A DNA stretch of 7,848 bases from Betaproteobacteria bacterium (GCA_027317055.1 DAHVFK010000145.1:1-7848), one strand, 5' to 3'. Positions 1 through 7,486 are shown, numbered from the stretch's first letter. A program made the numbers and translations. Notes: generated by a model from the letters alone, not told the origin.

Positions 1-335
1 GTGTTGTCGACCCCGTTCTGAAGGTTGAGCACCAGGCTGCCGGAATCGAGAAACGGCGCCATCTGCGCCGCGCCCTGCTCGGTGTCGGTAGATTTGACGC
101 AGAACAGGACCAGGCGCGCGCCGCGCACCGCCTCGGGCCCGGTGCTGGCGGCGACGCGGATATGCTCGTCGAATTGCAGGCCCTCGAAATGCAGGCCCGC
201 CTTCTGGATCGCCGCGACGTGCGCCGACCTGCCGATCAGCACCACCTCGTGCCCGGCGCGCGCCAGCATGCCGCCGTAGAAGCAGCCAACCGCGCCGGCG
301 CCAAACACCGCCACCCGCACCGGGTCACGCGCCAT
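1..335 (-). CDS. panE: 2-dehydropantoate 2-reductase (ketopantoate reductase), 5' part only
   Basis: Only the first 111 codons are present; the 3' end lies beyond the left edge. The predicted enzyme reduces ketopantoate to pantoate with NADPH in the cytoplasm, in pantothenate/coenzyme A synthesis. I translated it by hand. It opens with MARDPVRVAVFGAGAVGCFY, the Rossmann dinucleotide-binding loop GxGAVGxxYG at about residues 12-21. It continues with FCVKSTDT (about 85-92), the conserved CVK-x-x-DT segment, and ends with LQNGVDNT, the family's LQNG motif. The ATG at 333-335 is well supported because an in-frame TAG lies just upstream at 351-353. That TAG is also the stop of the 110-codon gene upstream, so the two genes are only 15 bases apart and probably cotranscribed. 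No strong ribosome binding site is visible. Other members of the ApbA/PanE superfamily with related substrates cannot be excluded from this fragment. Confidence 0.85.
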   Translation of the reverse strand, partial: MARDPVRVAVFGAGAVGCFYGGMLARAGHEVVLIGRSAHVAAIQKAGLHFEGLQFDEHIRVAASTGPEAVRGARLVLFCVKSTDTEQGAAQMAPFLDSGSLVLNLQNGVDN

Positions 336-350
336 GCGCCGCCGCAGCCG

Positions 351-683
351 CTAGCCGCTGCGGCGGCGGCGCGACTTCTTGAACGCTCCCCTGCCCCCCG
401 GCCTGCCGCCGCCCGGGCCCTGGGGCTGCGGCCCGCGCCCCGGGTCGTGACGGCGCCCGCCGTCGCCCTGCGGCCCGGCCGCCCGGTTGCCCGGCGCGAG
501 AGTAATTTCAAGCTCGATGATCTCGTCCCAGACAGCATCGCTGCGGTCGCGCTCGGGAATCGCGAGCAGTTCGCGCAAGCGCGGCTGCCCGGCCTTTTGC
601 TCGGCCTTTTGCGCCTCTTCCGGGTGCTCGACGCTGGGTTGCCCCGGGTTGGGCTGTTCGGTATCCGGTTGCTCTGTGCTCAT
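351..683 (-). CDS. small hypothetical protein with acidic/Gln-Pro N-terminus and basic Gly-Arg-rich C-terminus
   Basis: A 110-residue protein with three compositional zones. Residues 1-32 are rich in Gln, Pro and Glu (MSTEQPDTEQPNPGQP). Residues 34-65 form a compact predicted helical core containing LRELLAIPERDRSDAVWDEI. Residues 66-110 are disordered-looking, rich in Gly, Arg and Pro, and end in a basic KKSRRRRSG tail that could contact RNA, DNA or ribosomes. The core reads like a conserved segment rather than random frame translation, and the stop sits 15 bases before panE. No signal peptide or membrane segment is present. A near-perfect 12-base tandem repeat (591-602 and 603-614) encodes the QKAEQKAG stretch. 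There is no clear Shine-Dalgarno before the ATG. I do not recognise a functional family. The low-complexity tail leaves some doubt about the frame, but the clean start, stop and position favour a real gene. Confidence 0.6.
   Translation of the reverse strand: MSTEQPDTEQPNPGQPSVEHPEEAQKAEQKAGQPRLRELLAIPERDRSDAVWDEIIELEITLAPGNRAAGPQGDGGRRHDPGRGPQPQGPGGGRPGGRGAFKKSRRRRSG
591..614. repeat. 12-bp tandem repeat inside the small hypothetical gene
   Basis: Two adjacent 12-base units, GGCCTTTTGCTC and GGCCTTTTGCGC, differ at one position. Because the unit is a multiple of three it keeps the frame and encodes a doubled Gln-Lys-Ala core. It probably arose by local slippage. Confidence 0.8.
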
Positions 684-733
684 GGCGTTATTATCGCTCG
701 ATTCTGGTTCCTACGCCGCCCACCCGCCGCCGG

Positions 734-1699
734 ATGAATATTTCGATCCTCGACGACTACCATGACACGGTCCGCACGCTCGGCTGCTTTCGCAAGCTCG
801 AGGGGCACGAGATCGAGATCTGGACCGACCACGTGCAGGACGTGGACACGCTCGCCGCGCGGCTGCGCGACACCGAAGTGCTGGTGCTGATCCGCGAGCG
901 CACCGAGATCCGCGCGCCGCTGCTCGAGCGGCTCGACCGGCTGCGCCTGATCAGCCAGCGCAGCGTCTACCCGCACATCGACGTCGACGCCTGCACCCGG
1001 CGCGGCATCGTCGTGTCCTCCAGTCAGCACCCGGGCACGCCGTAGTTCGCCGCCGCCGAGCTGACCTGGGCGCTGGTGCTGGCCGCGATGCGCCAGATCC
1101 CGCAGCAGATGGCCGCGCTCAAGGCGGGCGAATGGCAGATCGGGGTGGGCTCGGGGCTGCGCGGCAAGACGCTCGGAATCTACGGCTACGGCCGCATCGG
1201 CAGCACCGTCGCGAGCTACGGCAAGGCGTTCGGCATGAAGGTCCTGGTGTGGGCGCGCGAGCACTCGCTCGAGCGCGCGCGCGCCGACGGCTGGTCCGCG
1301 GCGCCGAGCAAGGAAGCGTTCTTCTCGGCCTGCGACGTGCTGTCGCTGCACCTGAGGCTGGTCGAAGCGACGCGCGGCATCGTCAGCGCGGCCGACCTCG
1401 CGCGCATGAAGCCGAGCGCGCTGCTGGTGAACACCAGCCGCGCGCCGCTGATCGAGCCCGGCGCGCTGCTCGCCGCGCTCAAGGCCGGGCGCCCGGGCAT
1501 GGCGGCGCTCGACGTCTACGAGAATGAGCCGGTGCTCGACCCGGATTACCCCCTGTTCGCGCTCGACAACGTCGTCTGCACGCCGCACATCGGCTACGTG
1601 ACGCGCGACGAGTACCAAATCCAGTTCAGCGACATCTTCGACCAGATCCTCGCCTACGCCGCCGGTGCGCCAATCAACGTCGTAAATCCCTCTTCTTGA
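734..1699 (+). pseudogene. D-2-hydroxyacid dehydrogenase, interrupted by an in-frame TAG
   Basis: Read through one internal stop, this is a single frame of about 321 codons, close to the usual length of an NAD-dependent D-isomer-specific 2-hydroxyacid dehydrogenase (SerA/PdxB/LdhA superfamily). The first part (734-1045) is the N-terminal half of the catalytic domain, opening MNISILDDYHDTVRTL. TAG at 1043-1045 falls in the segment HPGTP-stop-FAAAELTW, where relatives as I know them usually carry TPSYAAAELTW, so a TCG (Ser) to TAG change is the simplest explanation. The second part keeps the frame and the nucleotide-binding loop GYGRIGSTVA. It also keeps all three catalytic elements: Arg in NTSRAPLI, Glu in DVYENEP and His in CTPHIGYV. 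No other frameshift or stop is seen, so this is a recent nonsense mutation, a sequencing error, or readthrough. Restart at GTG 1076 would give a protein lacking most of the substrate domain. The gene is divergent from the panE-side genes, with 50 bases between starts. Confidence 0.85.
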
Positions 1700-1955
1700 T
1701 TTGGTGCCGCAACAGCCGCCGCTCGGGGCGTTTGCGCGCTGTCAGCCTGCCGCAAGCAAATGCAAAAGTGCCTCGCTGCGTCCCCGGATCGCGTGTACTG
1801 TTCTGTCCAGCCTGCAGGCGTAAAGCAGCCAATCCGAACCTGCGGCCGACGATAAGAAGAGGCGATACCTCAGCCAGCGAAAACTTCGAGCCGGCGTCCG
1901 CACCGTCAACACGCGACCGCGCTCGGCACCGAATTTCCACCTCAGTCTTGCAAGC
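1700..1955. other. non-coding gap before the receiver-MBL gene
   Basis: A 256-base stretch with no convincing gene. Short frames cross it on both strands, but their translations have no recognisable domain or motif. I see no hairpin followed by a T-run that would act as an intrinsic terminator for the dehydrogenase. A perfect 10-base palindrome, GCCTGCAGGC, lies at 1810-1819. The promoter of the receiver-MBL gene presumably lies here, but no good -35/-10 pair or ribosome binding site could be assigned. Confidence 0.5.
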
Positions 1956-3173
1956 ATGAAATTCGTAATCGTCGATGACGACCTGGATGTTCTCGCCCTG
2001 CTCGCCCGCACCCTGGAAGCGGCTCGTCACGACGTAAGCGTCTATAGCTCAAGTCGAAGCGCCCTTCTGGAGCTCGAGCAGGAGCGGCCGGACTGCGTCA
2101 TCGCCGATGTCCTGATGCCCGAGATGGACGGGATCGAGCTGTGTCGCGAGCTGCGCCGTCGTCCCAGCCTCGACAAGACGAAGATCATCATGTTTTCCGC
2201 GAAACCGTACGATCTCGACCGCCGGCGCGCGCTCGAGTTCGGCGCGGACGGATACCTCGTCAAGTCGCTTGCGCACAACGCGCTGCTGCAATCGATCATG
2301 AACATCATGTCGGACCAGGTCGTGGTCAGGTACTGGGGCGTGCGCGGAACCATGCCCGTCTGCGGGCCGCAGGCTGTGCGCTACGGCGGCAATACGCCGT
2401 GCCTGAGCGTCGAGCACGGCAGCGAGCCGCTGGCCGTATTCGACTGCGGCACCGGGATCAAGCAGCTGTCCGACCATCTTGCGACGGCACATCCGGAACG
2501 GATCACGGCGCGTATCTTCATCTCGCATACTCATTGGGACCATATCAACCACCTTCCGTTCTTCGCGCCTTTGTACGCGCCGGGCAACCATATAGAAATA
2601 TACGGTCCGCACCAGGGAGATCTGACCATCGACCAGGCGGTGAGCGCGCAAATGAACAGCGTGTACTTTCCGGTTACCACCCGGGAATTCGGCGCGCACG
2701 TCAGCTACCGCAGCCTGCGCGAAGAAAAGCTGGAGCTGGGCCAGGCAAGGGTAGAGACGATGCTGCTGAAGCATCCCGGGTATTGCCTCGGCTATAAGCT
2801 GACCGCGCGCGGCCGCTCGATCTGCTACATAACCGACAACGAGCTATATCCGAAACAACATCCGCGTCACGACGCGCACTACTTCGAACGGTTGACCGAA
2901 TTCGTGCATGGAACCGATGTCTTGATCACGGACTGTACGTATCGAGACCACGAGTACGCGTCGAAGGCGGACTGGGGGCATTCGAGCGTGCGCGAAGTGG
3001 TCGCGCTTGCGGCACAGGCGAAAGTAAAGCGCTTGCACTTGTTCCATCACGACCCAGACCAGACCGACGACGATATCGACCGCAAGCACGCCGAAGCGCG
3101 GCAGCAGCTCTGCGCCCTCGGAGTAAATACCGAATGCGAGGCGCCGGCCGAGGGATCGAAGCTCGTTATTTGA
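1956..3173 (+). CDS. orphan response regulator: receiver domain fused to MBL-fold metal-dependent hydrolase
   Basis: A 405-residue two-domain protein. Residues 1-118 form a CheY-like receiver opening MKFVIVDDDLDVLALL. It has acidic residues 7-9, phospho-acceptor Asp51 (VIADVLMPEMDG), the Ser81 switch residue (MFSAKP) and Lys103, so all phosphorylation residues are present. Residues 124-405 form a metallo-beta-lactamase-fold hydrolase of the COG1235/PhnP-RNase Z-like class. It begins YWGVRGTMPVCGPQAVRYGG and carries the metal-binding HTHWDH (191-196), His273, Asp326 (TDCTY), His342 (WGHSS) and His365 (HHDPDQTDDD). No DNA-binding domain, signal peptide or membrane segment is seen. The inference is a cytoplasmic hydrolase, perhaps a phosphodiesterase, whose activity is set by phosphorylation. 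The substrate cannot be named. No histidine kinase is adjacent. The gene has lower GC than its neighbours and uses ATA and TTG codons that they avoid. It converges on the next gene with three bases between stops and no room for a terminator. Confidence 0.88.
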   Translation: MKFVIVDDDLDVLALLARTLEAARHDVSVYSSSRSALLELEQERPDCVIADVLMPEMDGIELCRELRRRPSLDKTKIIMFSAKPYDLDRRRALEFGADGYLVKSLAHNALLQSIMNIMSDQVVVRYWGVRGTMPVCGPQAVRYGGNTPCLSVEHGSEPLAVFDCGTGIKQLSDHLATAHPERITARIFISHTHWDHINHLPFFAPLYAPGNHIEIYGPHQGDLTIDQAVSAQMNSVYFPVTTREFGAHVSYRSLREEKLELGQARVETMLLKHPGYCLGYKLTARGRSICYITDNELYPKQHPRHDAHYFERLTEFVHGTDVLITDCTYRDHEYASKADWGHSSVREVVALAAQAKVKRLHLFHHDPDQTDDDIDRKHAEARQQLCALGVNTECEAPAEGSKLVI

Positions 3174-3176
3174 GCC

Positions 3177-4115
<939 letters not shown>

Positions 4116-4145
4116 CGCGTGTCGTTCGCCGTATTTTGGTACAGT

Positions 4146-4161
4146 GACCCGAAATCGGGTC
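4146..4161. promoter_or_regulatory. perfect inverted repeat in the divergent intergenic region (candidate operator)
   Basis: GACCCGAAATCGGGTC has two exact 7-base arms (GACCCGA/TCGGGTC) around a 2-base AA centre. It lies in the 62-base gap between the divergent MBL and EEP genes, ending 16 bases before the ATG at 4178. The size and dyad fit a dimeric repressor site. Alternatively it could form a short hairpin in the 5' leader of the plus-strand transcript. A weak -10-like TACAGT overlaps its left edge (4140-4145). No regulator gene lies next to it. Confidence 0.4.
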
Positions 4162-4177
4162 GCTGCCCACTCAGCCC

Positions 4178-4957
4178 ATGAGCAAATTCAGGGTCATCCA
4201 GTTCAACATGCAGTTCGGGCGGATTTGGCGCGAAACCGATCCGGACCACGCGCCGATCGAGCTCGAGCAGACGATCGCCGAGATTCGCAAGCGCGACGCC
4301 GACGTCGTGCTGCTGCAAGAAGTCGAGCAGGCCCAGCCGGGCGGCGCCCAGGTCGATCCGCCGCCGAACTATACCCGGCTGCGCGCGGAGTTCCCGGGCT
4401 ACGACGGATATTTCCATTACCCGAAGGCCGATCCGCGCGAGCTGCCGTTCGGGGTCGGCCTGGCGATCCTGTCCAGGACGCCCCTGCGCGAGCAGCGCCA
4501 CTGGGACCTGCCCTCGCCGCCGATCGAGTTCGAGTTCCAGGGCAATACGCTGACCCCGACCGACCGCCTGCTGATGGGGGCCGCGACCACCATCGGCGGG
4601 CACGAACTGTTCGTGTTCAACACCCACCTGCTCGCGTTCTTCATGCTCAATTCGAGCAGCGAGATGCACGAGGCCCAGCGCAGGCTGGTGCTGGAGCAGA
4701 TCGTCAAGGCGCGGGGCGCGGCGCTTATCGGGGGCGACTTCAACGTGCGAAAGCACGAGTCGCTGGTGCAGCAGTTCGCGCGCGCCGGCTTCCGCCCGGT
4801 GCAGACGCAGGAGTACACCTGGCGCCGGCGCCCCTACGTGCTCGATCACATCTTCTACAACTCGGAGCTACGCGCGCTCGACCACGCAGTGCATCCGACG
4901 CCGGCCTCGGACCATCACGTGCTGGTGGGCGAGTTCGAGTTCGCCGCCGCGCGCTAG
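4178..4957 (+). CDS. endonuclease/exonuclease/phosphatase (EEP) family hydrolase
   Basis: A 259-residue single-domain protein of the EEP superfamily, which includes exonuclease III, DNase I, sphingomyelinases and inositol phosphatases. These are Mg-dependent enzymes that cleave phosphoester bonds. All the usual active-site elements are present in order: Asn10 (IQFNMQFG), Glu48 (VVLLQEVE), His150 (FNTHLL), Asp187 and Asn189 (IGGDFN), Asp223 (YVLDHIFY) and the terminal pair Asp245-His246 (SDHHVLVG). The length matches the minimal EEP fold. No signal peptide, membrane segment or extra domain is seen, so a cytoplasmic role is likely. The substrate (DNA, RNA, phospholipid or small phosphoester) cannot be decided from the motifs. 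The start is fixed by an in-frame TGA at 4145-4147, leaving ATG 4178 as the only ATG; no Shine-Dalgarno is visible. Its stop overlaps the stop of the converging histidine kinase gene within one CTAG. Confidence 0.88.
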   Translation: MSKFRVIQFNMQFGRIWRETDPDHAPIELEQTIAEIRKRDADVVLLQEVEQAQPGGAQVDPPPNYTRLRAEFPGYDGYFHYPKADPRELPFGVGLAILSRTPLREQRHWDLPSPPIEFEFQGNTLTPTDRLLMGAATTIGGHELFVFNTHLLAFFMLNSSSEMHEAQRRLVLEQIVKARGAALIGGDFNVRKHESLVQQFARAGFRPVQTQEYTWRRRPYVLDHIFYNSELRALDHAVHPTPASDHHVLVGEFEFAAAR

Positions 4958-6201
4958 GTCAGCTCCGCAACGAAGCAGCTTCCGCCGCCCTCGTGCGCGA
5001 TGCAGCGCGCCTCGCCGCCGTGACGGCGCGCGATCTGGCGCACCAGGGCGAGCCCAAGGCCCGCGCCGGCGCGCTCTCCGCCCCCGGATCGGCGGAAGAA
5101 CGGCTCGAACACTCGCTCGCGGTCGGCCTCCGGCACGCCGGGCCCGCGGTCGCAGACCGCGATCTCTACCCCGCGCGCGCCGCGCCCGACGCGCACGTCC
5201 ACCGGCGGGGCGCCGTGGCGCGCGGCATTTTCCAGCAGGTTGCGCAGCATCCGCCGCAGCAGGCGCGGGTCGCCGCGCAGTGCGACCGGCTCGCCATGCA
5301 GCTCGGCCCCCTCGTAGCGCGCACACTCCTCGGCCGCGAGCGCGAGCAGGTCGACCTCCTCGTCGGCCTCGCGCGCCTGCACCGCGTCGAGCCGGCTCGC
5401 GAGCAGGATCTCGTCGATCAGCGCGTCGAGCTCGGCGATGTCCTGCTCGAGCTGGAGCTTGCGCTTGGGCTCGGCGCCGCCCTTCATCAGCTCGAGCGCC
5501 ATGCGGATGCGGGTGAGCGGTGTGCGCAGCTCGTGCGAGGCGTTGGCGAGCAGCGTCTTATGCGCGGCGACGAGCTGCTCGATGCGCGCCGCGGCGCGGT
5601 TGAAGCTCTCCGCCAGGCGCGCCACTTCGTCGCCGCCCTCGACCTTGACGCGCGCCGCGAAGTCGCCCGCGCCGAGCGACTCGACGCCCGCCTGCAGATT
5701 CTCCAGCCGCCGCGTCAGGCGCCGCACCACGGGATAGGCGCCGACGCCGACCCCGAGCGCGAGCATGGCGAGGGTGTAGAACAGGCCCCAGGCCGGATGG
5801 CGCCGGGTGCGCGGCACGCGCGCCACCAGCCAGCGGCCGTCGGCCAGCTTCAGGCCCCACGTCGGCGCGCCGGCGTGCCGGCGCAGCCAGCCGCTTTCGC
5901 TGCGCTCCGCGCCCGGCGGAGGCAGCGCATCGCCGACCCAGGCCTGCGCCGTATCGTCGGCGCCGAACAGCGTGACGTCGGCGCGCAGCCCGGCGGCGAG
6001 GCGCTCGAGCGCGGCCTGCTGCGCGGCGAGCGGCGCCTGCGCCGGCGGCAGCGAGTTCTGCGCCAGCACGGCCGCGATCTTGGTCGCCGGCCGCACGATG
6101 CCGGTGTCGGCGAACTGGCGCCACAGGAATCCCGCGGCGAGCGCGAACACCGCCAGGCTGGCGAGCAGCGCCAGGTAGATGCGCAGATACAGCCTGCGCA
6201 T
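4954..6201 (-). CDS. sensor histidine kinase (CpxA/RstB-like), HAMP type
   Basis: A 415-residue inner-membrane kinase. A first membrane helix at about residues 7-27 is followed by a periplasmic sensor of roughly 108 residues and a second helix at about 137-158. Then come a HAMP linker (about 159-211), the dimerisation/phosphoacceptor motif NASHELRTPLTRIRM with His223, and the ATPase domain. The ATPase domain shows N box RNLLENAARHG (320-330), G1 CDRGPGVPEADRERVFEPFF starting at 350, and G2 GAGLGLALV (379-387). All catalytic motifs are intact. It autophosphorylates and passes phosphate to the response regulator encoded just upstream. The regulator's TGA stop (6203-6201) and this ATG (6201-6199) share one base, implying translational coupling. 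With the Spy/CpxP-like gene first in the operon, the likely signal is envelope stress, such as misfolded periplasmic protein or metal. That is inference from context, because the sensor region itself has no recognisable ligand motif. Confidence 0.93.
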   Translation of the reverse strand: MRRLYLRIYLALLASLAVFALAAGFLWRQFADTGIVRPATKIAAVLAQNSLPPAQAPLAAQQAALERLAAGLRADVTLFGADDTAQAWVGDALPPPGAERSESGWLRRHAGAPTWGLKLADGRWLVARVPRTRRHPAWGLFYTLAMLALGVGVGAYPVVRRLTRRLENLQAGVESLGAGDFAARVKVEGGDEVARLAESFNRAAARIEQLVAAHKTLLANASHELRTPLTRIRMALELMKGGAEPKRKLQLEQDIAELDALIDEILLASRLDAVQAREADEEVDLLALAAEECARYEGAELHGEPVALRGDPRLLRRMLRNLLENAARHGAPPVDVRVGRGARGVEIAVCDRGPGVPEADRERVFEPFFRRSGGGERAGAGLGLALVRQIARRHGGEARCIAHEGGGSCFVAELT

Positions 6202-6887
6202 CAGTCCTGCGCCTTGGCGAACACGTAGCCCGCGCCGCGCACCGTCAGGATGCGGCGCGGATGCTTCGGATCGTCCTCCAGCGCCTGGCGGATGCGCGAC
6301 ACGTGAACGTCGATCGAGCGATCGAAGGCCTCGAGCGGCTCGCCCTTGAGGCGGTCCATGAGCGCGTCGCGCGACATCACCCTGCCGGCGTTTTCCGCCA
6401 GCGCGAGCAGGAGCGCGAACTGGTAGCCGGTCAGGGGGCGCTCCGCGCCGTCCAGGCGCAGCGCGCGCGCGCCGCGGTCGATCTCGACCCGGCCGAAGCG
6501 CAGCACGTCGCCGGCCTCGCTGCCGCTGCGCCGGCGCAGGATCGCGCGCAGGCGCGCGAGCAGCTCGCGCGGCTCGAACGGCTTGGGCAGGTAGTCGTCC
6601 GCGCCGGCCTCGAGCCCTACCACGCGGTCCATCGCATCGCCGCGCGCGGTGAGCATCAGCACCGGCGTGTCGGCGCGCGCGCGCAGCTGGCGGCAGACCT
6701 CGAGACCGTCCATATCGGGCAGCGTGAGGTCCAGCACCAGGGCGTCGAACGGCTCGCGCGCGAGCCGCTCCAGCCCTTCTTTGCCGCTGCCGGCCGCGGA
6801 CACGCGAAAACCCGCCTGGCCGAGATATTCCGACACCATCTCGGCCAGGCGGGGATCGTCCTCGATCAGCAGGATGCGCGCCGCCAC
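6201..6887 (-). CDS. OmpR/PhoB-family response regulator (CpxR/RstA-like)
   Basis: A 228-residue transcription factor. The receiver domain (about 1-118) has the acidic pair Asp10-Asp11 (LLIEDDPR), phospho-acceptor Asp53 (LVLDLTLPDMDG), Thr80 (MLTARG) and Lys102 (LPKPFEPRELL). After a short linker, a winged-helix DNA-binding domain (about 128-226) shows GYQFALLLALAENAGRVMSR, the recognition region DRSIDVHVSRIRQAL and the closing wing RILTVRGAGYVF. The start is GTG at 6887-6885: an in-frame TAA at 6899-6897 lies only three codons upstream and no nearby ATG competes. It sits 13 bases after the Spy/CpxP-like gene and overlaps the kinase start by one base, so the three form one operon. The CpxR-box-like repeat upstream of the operon makes autoregulation the natural expectation. 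Assignment as CpxR rather than RstA or another OmpR-type regulator rests on context. Confidence 0.94.
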   Translation of the reverse strand: MAARILLIEDDPRLAEMVSEYLGQAGFRVSAAGSGKEGLERLAREPFDALVLDLTLPDMDGLEVCRQLRARADTPVLMLTARGDAMDRVVGLEAGADDYLPKPFEPRELLARLRAILRRRSGSEAGDVLRFGRVEIDRGARALRLDGAERPLTGYQFALLLALAENAGRVMSRDALMDRLKGEPLEAFDRSIDVHVSRIRQALEDDPKHPRRILTVRGAGYVFAKAQD

Positions 6888-6900
6888 GCGCGCAGTTTAC

Positions 6901-7416
6901 CTATCCCCTGCCGTGCCAGCGATGACCGCCGAAGCGGTGCATGCGCTCGGACAGCAGCTTGCGCTGCAGCGGCGTAAGCACCTCGGCGGCATCCGCCAGC
7001 GCCTCGGTCAGGCGCTTCGAGGCGCGGTCGGCGAGCGCCATCTGCTCGGCGCGCAGCTTCTCGAATGCGGCGCGGTCGACCTGGTCGCGGGTGAACAGGT
7101 CCATCGCCTTGAGGCGCGCCTCGCGCATTTCCTTGCGCATCGGCATCAGGTCCTTGGCCGCGCTCTTGACGATCGGCCCGAGCTTCTCCTTCTGCGCCTC
7201 GGTGGCGTCGATCTCGACGTACAAGTGCTTCAGCATGCGCTCAAGCCGCTGATCGAGCTCGGCCGGGTCGAGCGGCCCGCCGTCCCGGCCGCCGGGGCCG
7301 CCCCGACCGCGCGCAAAGGCGCCCAGCCCGAGGCCGCCGAGGCCGACGAAGGCGCCGGCGATTGCGGCGCGCTGGAAGAACCGCCGGCGCGGCTTGTTTT
7401 GTGCAGTTTGACTCAT
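6901..7416 (-). CDS. Spy/CpxP-like periplasmic protein (LTxxQ family) with Tat-type signal
   Basis: A 171-residue exported protein. The N-terminus PRRRFFQRAAIAGAFVGLGG matches a twin-arginine signal (R-R-x-F-F), followed by a Gly/Ala/Leu-rich hydrophobic stretch and a possible AFA cleavage site at 33-35. The mature part is mostly charged helix. It carries the family's LTPLQ motif at 147-151 and a degenerate earlier copy, ATEAQ, at 71-75. It resembles Spy/CpxP chaperones, or periplasmic metal-sensing relatives that hold the sensor kinase off until misfolded protein or metal titrates them. The C-terminus is His-rich (MHRFGGHRWHGRG), which could bind metal. The start is supported by a strong Shine-Dalgarno, AAGGAG, five to six bases before the ATG. 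It is first in an operon with the response regulator and sensor kinase, downstream of a CpxR-type box. Tat rather than Sec export would be unusual for this family. Confidence 0.82.
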   Translation of the reverse strand: MSQTAQNKPRRRFFQRAAIAGAFVGLGGLGLGAFARGRGGPGGRDGGPLDPAELDQRLERMLKHLYVEIDATEAQKEKLGPIVKSAAKDLMPMRKEMREARLKAMDLFTRDQVDRAAFEKLRAEQMALADRASKRLTEALADAAEVLTPLQRKLLSERMHRFGGHRWHGRG

Positions 7417-7421
7417 GTCAT

Positions 7422-7427
7422 CTCCTT
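7422..7427 (-). promoter_or_regulatory. ribosome binding site of the Spy/CpxP-like gene
   Basis: On the minus strand AAGGAG is followed by ATGAC and then the ATG. This is the clearest Shine-Dalgarno in the window and confirms the start at 7416. Confidence 0.8.
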
Positions 7428-7458
7428 TATGTTGTCCTCACGTCCGAAAGTCTGCCCC

Positions 7459-7474
7459 GCGCGCGTTAGCGCGC
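7459..7474. repeat. short GC-rich inverted repeat upstream of the Spy/CpxP-like operon
   Basis: GCGCGC, a GTTA spacer, then GCGCGC. It lies between the CpxR-type box and the ribosome binding site, in the expected promoter or leader region of the minus-strand operon. In DNA this GC-rich the arms could be chance; a leader hairpin is the other possibility. Confidence 0.4.
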
Positions 7475-7486
7475 CTTCTCCGTGGC

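Noticed and set aside
690..695. GATAAT on the minus strand six bases before the start of the 110-codon gene, suggesting a -10 box and a leaderless transcript
   Set aside because: No acceptable -35 hexamer at 16-18 bases and no extended -10 TG. A single hexamer is too weak to call.
680..1618. Minus-strand 312-codon open frame over the dehydrogenase
   Set aside because: It is antisense to a clearly recognisable enzyme. Its translation is low-complexity Arg/Ala/His-rich text with no motif, so it is not an explanation for the TAG on the other strand.
1705..1742. ACAGC/GCTGT imperfect hairpin after the dehydrogenase as a terminator
   Set aside because: The arms are short and mismatched, the loop is long and no T-run follows.
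1810..1819. 10-base palindrome GCCTGCAGGC in the intergenic gap
   Set aside because: Short, no T-run, no partner copy seen. Compatible with chance in GC-rich DNA.
6895..6900. Single GTAAAC (minus strand) between the Spy-like and regulator genes
   Set aside because: Only one half-site. A CpxR-type box needs a second GTAAA ten bases away, which is absent.
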